From an uncultured Actinomyces sp. (lineage in GTDB: Bacteria > Actinomycetota > Actinomycetes > Actinomycetales > Actinomycetaceae), in the NCBI GenBank assembly GCA_938028585.1, contig CALIZH010000294.1, positions 1 to 5,226 on the forward strand: DNA of 5,226 nt. Direction: 5' to 3'. This document shows, piece by piece, positions 5,151-5,226 of this stretch (position 1 is the stretch's first letter; the number at the start of each line of letters is the position of its first letter). The notes beneath the pieces were generated by a model. That model saw only the letters and a program-made list of their open reading frames with translations, did not search any database and was not told where the DNA came from. A program made the position numbers and the translations under genes.

Positions 5151-5226
5151 ATGACCGTTGAGTCCACCGGCTTCAAGGCTTCCGACGTTCTCGCAGGCAA
5201 CCTGCAGAAGGTCCTCACCGACGTGA
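5151..5226 (+). CDS. dps: Dps-family ferritin-like protein, 5' end only
   Basis: Only 25 residues are in the window; the frame is still open at the last base. DVLAGNLQKVLTDV (12-25) fits the first helix of actinobacterial Dps proteins, where a short variable tail is followed by 'NLQ.VL.DLI.L...GKQAHWN'. Dps forms a 12-subunit shell that oxidises iron with hydrogen peroxide, stores it, and in many cases binds DNA in stress or stationary phase. The ferroxidase residues would lie beyond the window edge and cannot be checked. The good Shine-Dalgarno and the iron-box candidate upstream support the call. It is transcribed away from the ligase operon and is probably the native core gene beside which the operon and IS relict lie. 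Identification from so short a stretch is likely but not certain. Confidence 0.7.
   Translation, partial: MTVESTGFKASDVLAGNLQKVLTDV

Noticed and set aside
1..5226. CRISPR array, origin of replication, complete insertion sequence, rRNA or tRNA
   Set aside because: No regularly spaced repeats, iterons, complete IS ends or conserved RNA gene motifs were seen on either strand.

Overview
The window most likely comes from an actinobacterium. Three things point that way: a truncated gene at the right edge whose first 25 residues resemble an actinobacterial Dps ferritin-like protein, a good match to the DtxR/IdeR iron-box consensus upstream of it, and a GC-rich, decayed IS3-family transposase. The call rests on short stretches, so phylum level is as far as I would go.

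Layout. (1) 1-236: no gene I can support; it lies downstream of the operon. (2) 237-3703, minus strand: a tight three-gene operon read right to left: ATP-grasp ligase A (3703-2531), a 12-helix MFS exporter (2538-1378) and ATP-grasp ligase B (1373-237). The first two genes overlap by 8 nt. The last two are 4 nt apart, with a perfect AGGAGG inside the exporter's last codons. (3) 3704-4260: a long leader without a clear gene. It holds an AGGAGG that has no normal start codon behind it, two overlapping open frames, and a dyad (ATCGAT twice, 21 bp apart). (4) 4260-4510: a gene-free stretch rich in hairpins, including an 18-bp stem with a tetraloop that pairs fully only as plus-strand RNA. (5) 4541-4810, minus strand: a piece of an IS3-family OrfB with in-frame stops; the DDE catalytic domain is missing. 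(6) 4900-5150: the control region of dps, with the iron-box candidate, a 32-bp-spaced direct repeat and a clear ribosome binding site; dps begins at 5151 and leaves the window.

How the genes may work together: two different ATP-grasp carboxylate-amine ligases cotranscribed with an exporter are the signature of a minimal ligase-built dipeptide/tripeptide or amino-acid-conjugate pathway (bacilysin, dapdiamide and rizocticin are known examples of the logic). Ligase A resembles the L-amino-acid ligase group, including its C-terminal domain. Ligase B is a divergent ATP-grasp protein. No NRPS or building-block enzyme is present, so the substrates may be ordinary metabolites or be made elsewhere. 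The product is unknown and this is inference. The operon has lower GC than the IS relict (one sampled 60-base block of the exporter is 37% G+C, one of the relict is 73%), which fits an acquired segment next to a core stress gene.
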